Shown in pieces: positions 60,520 through 64,000 of a DNA stretch of 64,000 nucleotides. Source of the DNA: Epiperipatus broadwayi (taxonomy: Eukaryota > Onychophora > Udeonychophora > Euonychophora > Peripatidae); the NCBI GenBank assembly GCA_028023455.1, contig JAQFVV010012495.1, positions 3,133,711-3,197,710 of the forward strand. The letters run 5' to 3'. Both the position numbers and the translations under genes were made by a program. Numbering within the stretch: position 1 is the first letter of the stretch; every line of letters starts with the position of its first letter. The notes beneath the pieces were generated by a model. The model was not told where the DNA came from, ran no database searches, and worked only from the letters and a program-made list of their open reading frames with translations.

Positions 60520-62119
60520 CAGGAAATCAAAGAATTTGGGCTCAATATTTCTTTCTTATGCAATTAACTTTGACCACACTTTTATGCACTAATCATAAAA
60601 ATAAACACTAATTATTCTACTTTGCTGTTTTCATTTATCATTGAGATGATGGGAAATAAGAAGACAGCACCCATAAAATTATGGTAACACTACATTACTT
60701 ATATATGAAGATTAGTTTGTGGATTATATCCTTCATCAGAGAGAACTTGGGTTTTCTTCTATTTATACAGAGATGTTTTTGATTCAATGCTTTTTCCATT
60801 AAGCATCAAATTACTAATTTATGCAATGTTATTTTGTATTTTTGACTGGGTTTTTTTTCCTGTTGAAATTGAAATAGTCATACTCATTTTTCAGTGACTG
60901 CTTATGATTAAAATGGATAATTGGCTGACCCTATTCATATGCTCATTTATTTCTTTATGCAAAAATAAATAATGGGGAAAATCCTGGTATGGTATATTCA
61001 TTTAATCAGATGATGCATTACATATAAAATATATACATTTAGTAAATCTAAATACAAACTCATCATATAATATAAGCCATAGATAAAAAACTAAGTGGGA
61101 ATAAATAGATTAGTTCTAATACAGGTTTAAAAAGTATTACATCCTAGTATTATTGTGTACTCAAGCTTATTGCAGAAGACAGCAGTAAAACAGACTTTAT
61201 ATACTTTGATTCTATAAAGAATTGCTTATGATGGAGAGTCAAATGATATTTTTGGTCTTATCATTTATTACAAAAATAATGGTTTGCACTTTTTCTCAAT
61301 TTTTCTCATGAAAATAAGACATAATATTTATTGCTTTGTTTTCCGAACAGTATAGAATTTTAACAACAAATTACTTCCATAATTTTTGCTCTACTATCCA
61401 TAATTTTTGCTCTACTATGTATTGTTTATAATCTAGGTATATACTTCTTTTAGTTTTTTATTAATTTAAAAATCTTCTTTAGTCATTATATTATTTAGAT
61501 GTGAGCTAATGTTTGGCCATGATGTTGATCTCGCTGTGGCTGATACAGTATTTTCAGAGTGCGATGATAGGACAGGAAAGATTAAAAAGGCTCTGTCAAT
61601 CACCAAGAATACCAATGTCATTAATAAAAAAAGTCTAGCCTCCCCCCTCTATCTAAAAAATAGCATTTTAGGTGCTCTCTCCCATTAGCATGCAAATTTC
61701 CCCTGCATATATTCATTTCAATCCCTTTAATATTCAAATTCGATGTCATTTATGCAATGCAATTTCATATTCATTTCACTCTGCTATGATTAGGATACCT
61801 GGTTGCATCAAAATACTTAATATTAAATAATGTTTATTTTTATAATTTTAACTCGTTTTATCATTAAATGTCATACCATTTATTTTTCATTAGATTATAA
61901 AGAATGAAGTTTAGACAGTATTTTGTTAAGCTATATTTCATATGACATTTTTTATTTTCGTTTTTTAGTTGTTTTTTAATATATTCTACCATTTCTCATA
62001 TTTTGCTTTAGTTATATTTTTCATTGAAAAAAATTTTTTTTCTAATTTTAACTTTCCAATTCTTACAAATTTCATTAAAAATATAAATTCAAAAAGGCCT
62101 AAAGAAAGTAGCTACTTTA

Positions 62120-62340
62120 CAAAAAAAAAAATAATAATAAAAATAAAATAATAATAATAATAATAATAAAATAAAAAAAAAAAAAAAAATAAAAAATAAT
62201 AATAAAAAATAAAAAATAATAAATAATAAAAAATAAATAATAATAAATAAATAATATAAATAATAAAAAATAAATAATAAAATAAAAAAAAAAAAATAAA
62301 AAAATAAAAAAAAAAAAAAAAAAAAAATAATAATAATAAT
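62120..62340. repeat. A-rich low-complexity tract (AAT/AAAT, A-runs)
   Basis: Irregular (AAT)n/(AAAT)n with long A runs. The Phe/Tyr-rich minus-strand frames through it are artefacts. It may be the tail of an unrecognised minus- or plus-strand retroelement. Confidence 0.85.
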
Positions 62341-62693
62341 AAACAGAAATATACAATATAGATATGAGCTATATTAGGATCTAAATATACAACTTCATTT
62401 ATATAGTAGCCAAAGAAATATATAAACAAATAAATAAAAATCCATTAAAATTTATAAGTTTCACAATATTCATGCAGCCATTTCTTTTCTCTCATCACTC
62501 TACACTATCACATTTTTTTAAAACAGTATATATAATAATTCGGATAGCCATTTTGTAGTACTATGCATCATTATATATATATATATTGCAAGGAAATCAT
62601 GTCATATATTGCATGACTTAATTTAATATGCTTGTACTACAAATGTTATGTAATGTGTGCTAATAGCTCTTAACAAGTTTTTCTGAATATCCC

Positions 62694-62749
62694 TATACTC
62701 AGACCAATTTCTAGCTCTGACTGTCATCACAGAGGCACTAGGATATTCA
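62694..62749 (-). ncRNA. Decayed hammerhead, locus 3 minus arm
   Basis: On the minus strand GTGATGA replaces CTGATGA, then AGAGCTAGAAATTGGTC. Core box 1 is damaged and stem II is unclear; stem I (GAATATCC with GGATATTC-like) is partly kept. Confidence 0.45.
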
Positions 62750-62839
62750 GGCATCAGATTTAAAAACACCAGGTCACTTTTAAATAGAAAAACTGAAATT
62801 TCCAGATATTCATATGACTTCAAATCTAATCTAATGCTT

Positions 62840-62903
62840 GAATATCCTCATGCCTCACTGATGACTGCCAAATCTAGAAACTGGTCTGAGGATAGGGATA
62901 TTC
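62840..62903 (+). ncRNA. Hammerhead motif, locus 3 plus arm (stem II weak)
   Basis: CTGATGA at 62858-62864 and GAAA at 62877-62880 are intact, then C-TG-GTC as a minimal stem III and cleavage site after 62886. Stem I pairs CCTCA with TGAGG and, beyond a loop, GAATATCC with GGATATTC (eight perfect pairs). The segment between the boxes (ctgccaaatcta) does not form a good stem II, so activity is doubtful. Confidence 0.55.
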
Positions 62904-63178
62904 ATAAAATCTTGTTAAGAGCTATTAGCATGCTCATTATATATATATAATTATATTTGAAATAATATTTTTAACGGTTTATAAACAATTACAAACAATT
63001 TTAAAATCCGCAGAAGTAATTTCGGTTACTTTCTAACCTGCCTCAACTGCCATTAAATTCAAAAACCAAAAGCAGAAGCAAACGTCATCAATTCAAATTC
63101 CACGAATCTCGTATTTTAATGTTAGAAACTTGTCGATTTATTAAATGCATTTTATTCCTTTTTATAAAAATTGCCTCT

Positions 63179-63397
63179 TTAATTTTTTCTTTTACTATGG
63201 TTTCTCTTTTCATGAAGAATTTTCACATTTTCAAAATTAAATTTAAATTTATATTTACATGTTTTTTCGTGATCAAAGAAAACTGAAGAAGATATTAAAT
63301 CACCATTATTTTTATTTTTTACACGCTTATATAATAATTCATGTTCCTTCAATCTTTTCTCAATACTGCACCTAGATTCACCTATATATGATAGCAT
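63179..63397 (-). pseudogene. PLE-B GIY-YIG endonuclease
   Basis: 72 codons: MLSYIGESRCSIEKRLKEHE (YIG plus conserved Arg and His), SSSVFFDHEKTCKYKFKFNF ('S.l..He...hk.nf') and VKILHEKRNHSKRKN. The last conserved Glu-containing helix (K-x-x-E-A) lies in a shifted frame near 63170. Confidence 0.88.
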
Positions 63398-63611
63398 ACA
63401 ATCACAAAAAATTTGATATATGACATTACTTTTTTGCTTGACAGGTATGACATCCTAAGAATTATTGACTAATTTATTAATATTGTTTGGAACGTAGAAT
63501 GAAACATTAAACACATTCTTATATAAATCCTTAAAAAATTTTACTTGTGGATTTGAAATAAATGGAATAGATATCCATTTTTTATTATTAATCTTCATTT
63601 CTTTTAAATTA

Positions 63612-63965
63612 TCATAATTTTTTTTTAAATTGACATAAAGTATTGTTTATTTGTTCCATTTTATAACCAACATCAATCAATTCCTTGGCAAATATCTCAA
63701 TATTTTTTAGTTTATCACTTTGGTAACGACATAATTTTTCATTCCGAAACAAAAAAGATTTAAAACTTGCCATCTTATGCATCATTGGTACTTTTGATTT
63801 ACAATTTATATATCCTCTTTTTTGCAGTGGCTTAATTATTAGTTTATAATTTAATATACTGTTATCTCTTGTGATCATTAAATCTAAATAGTTAATCTTA
63901 TGGTCCTGTTCTTTTTCAATAGTCCATTTCAAGCCATTCAATTTATTTAATTCCTCTATAAGCAA
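63612..63965 (-). pseudogene. PLE-B RT end and linker
   Basis: 117 codons: LNGLKWTIEKEQDHKINYLD, LIITRDNSILNY, KPLQKRGYINCKSKVPMMHK and then KLKNIEIFAKELIDVGYKME. This is the segment after RT motif C and the basic linker. In copy 1 the same segment is broken at an A run after PLQK; here it is open. Confidence 0.88.
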
Positions 63966-64000
63966 ATTTATACTATTAGTAGTTCCACAAACAAAAACAT

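Larger units (their letters stand above)
62660..62935. repeat. Hammerhead repeat locus 3 (foldback)
   Basis: Outer ends gctaatagctcttaacaag (62659) and cttgttaagagctattagc (62912) are exact reverse complements. The arms continue through two facing hammerhead motifs. The centre (62755-62835) is not paired. About one partial unit on each strand; no complete monomer. Confidence 0.8.
52804..64000 (+). other. Downstream intron (or rest of gene region) to window end
   Basis: Starts with donor gtaagt. Content: PLE-A copy 2, a (TA)n run, hammerhead locus 2, a LINE zinc-knuckle remnant, hammerhead locus 3 and PLE-B copy 2. At 54850-55940, 56010-57800, 58570-59900 and 60560-62100 nothing is recognised. 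No exon encoding TM5 or later of the transporter was found. Confidence 0.6.
62950..64000 (-). mobile_element. Penelope-like element PLE-B, copy 2 (runs off the window)
   Basis: Same family as 48460-49775 in opposite orientation. The 3' end near 62950-63060 shares its UTR (cctgcctcaactgccattaaatt). GIY-YIG at 63179-63470, linker and end of RT at 63612-64000. The RT palm continues beyond 64000: the last codons visible correspond to the 'VCANN' after the YVDD of copy 1. More intact than copy 1 in the linker. Confidence 0.9.

Noticed and set aside
60712-60750. Hammerhead-like CTGATGA-AGGATATAATCC-ACAAAC on the minus strand
   Set aside because: GAAA is changed to CAAA and the flanks do not form stem I; resemblance limited to box 1 and a hairpin.

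Overview
The window is AT-rich metazoan DNA. It has one spliced host gene on the + strand, whose five recognisable short exons are spread over about 50 kb, and its introns are filled with retroelements. The mixture of Penelope-like elements (PLEs), hammerhead-ribozyme repeats, RTE-like and CR1/Jockey-like LINEs, tRNA-derived SINEs, (TA)n and (GATA)n tracts and very long introns suggests a lophotrochozoan invertebrate, probably a mollusc and possibly a cephalopod. The species assignment is an inference; nothing in the window proves it.

Host gene: exons at 2456-2559, 8601-8699, 17871-17942, 40756-40880 and 52740-52803 join in frame, with GT/AG borders, into about 155 residues. They form the N-terminal part (TM1 to TM4) of a major facilitator transporter of the SV2/SVOP family. 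The first exon lies before the window or is unrecognised, and the C-terminal half must lie beyond 64000 or in unrecognised exons.

Layout: 1-2455 upstream sequence; 2560-8600 (intron) has an inverted SINE pair, a foldback and a PLE foldback; 8700-17870 has a small PLE foldback with a hammerhead-like tail, a degenerate hammerhead repeat and two RTE-like LINE copies; 17943-40755 has a fourth PLE foldback, the C-terminal part of a LINE, a 347-bp tandem repeat, two PLE/SINE composites, a tRNA-head tandem array, a hammerhead-ribozyme tandem array and a CR1/Jockey-like LINE with a (TTA)n tail; 40881-52739 has a repeat of splice-acceptor-like sequence, a recent non-autonomous LTR-type element and a PLE; 52804-64000 has the best preserved PLE, a second hammerhead repeat, a LINE zinc-knuckle remnant, a third hammerhead pair and another PLE running off the end.

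The most interesting theme is self-cleaving RNA. At 33948-35441 two complete head-to-tail monomers (457 and 455 nt) are delimited by hammerhead motifs with a full core, paired stems I and II, a palindromic stem III and a GUC cleavage site. This is the layout of retrozymes (small circular-RNA retroelements). A second locus at 57869-58564 has a 330-nt monomer with a different but equally well paired hammerhead. Degenerate versions occur at 10158-10222 and 62694-62903, and hammerhead-like remnants lie in the 3' ends of three PLE families. Almost all of these elements, PLE and retrozyme alike, sit as foldbacks with a 3' end pointing outwards on each side, so one recurrent insertion mechanism may have produced them.
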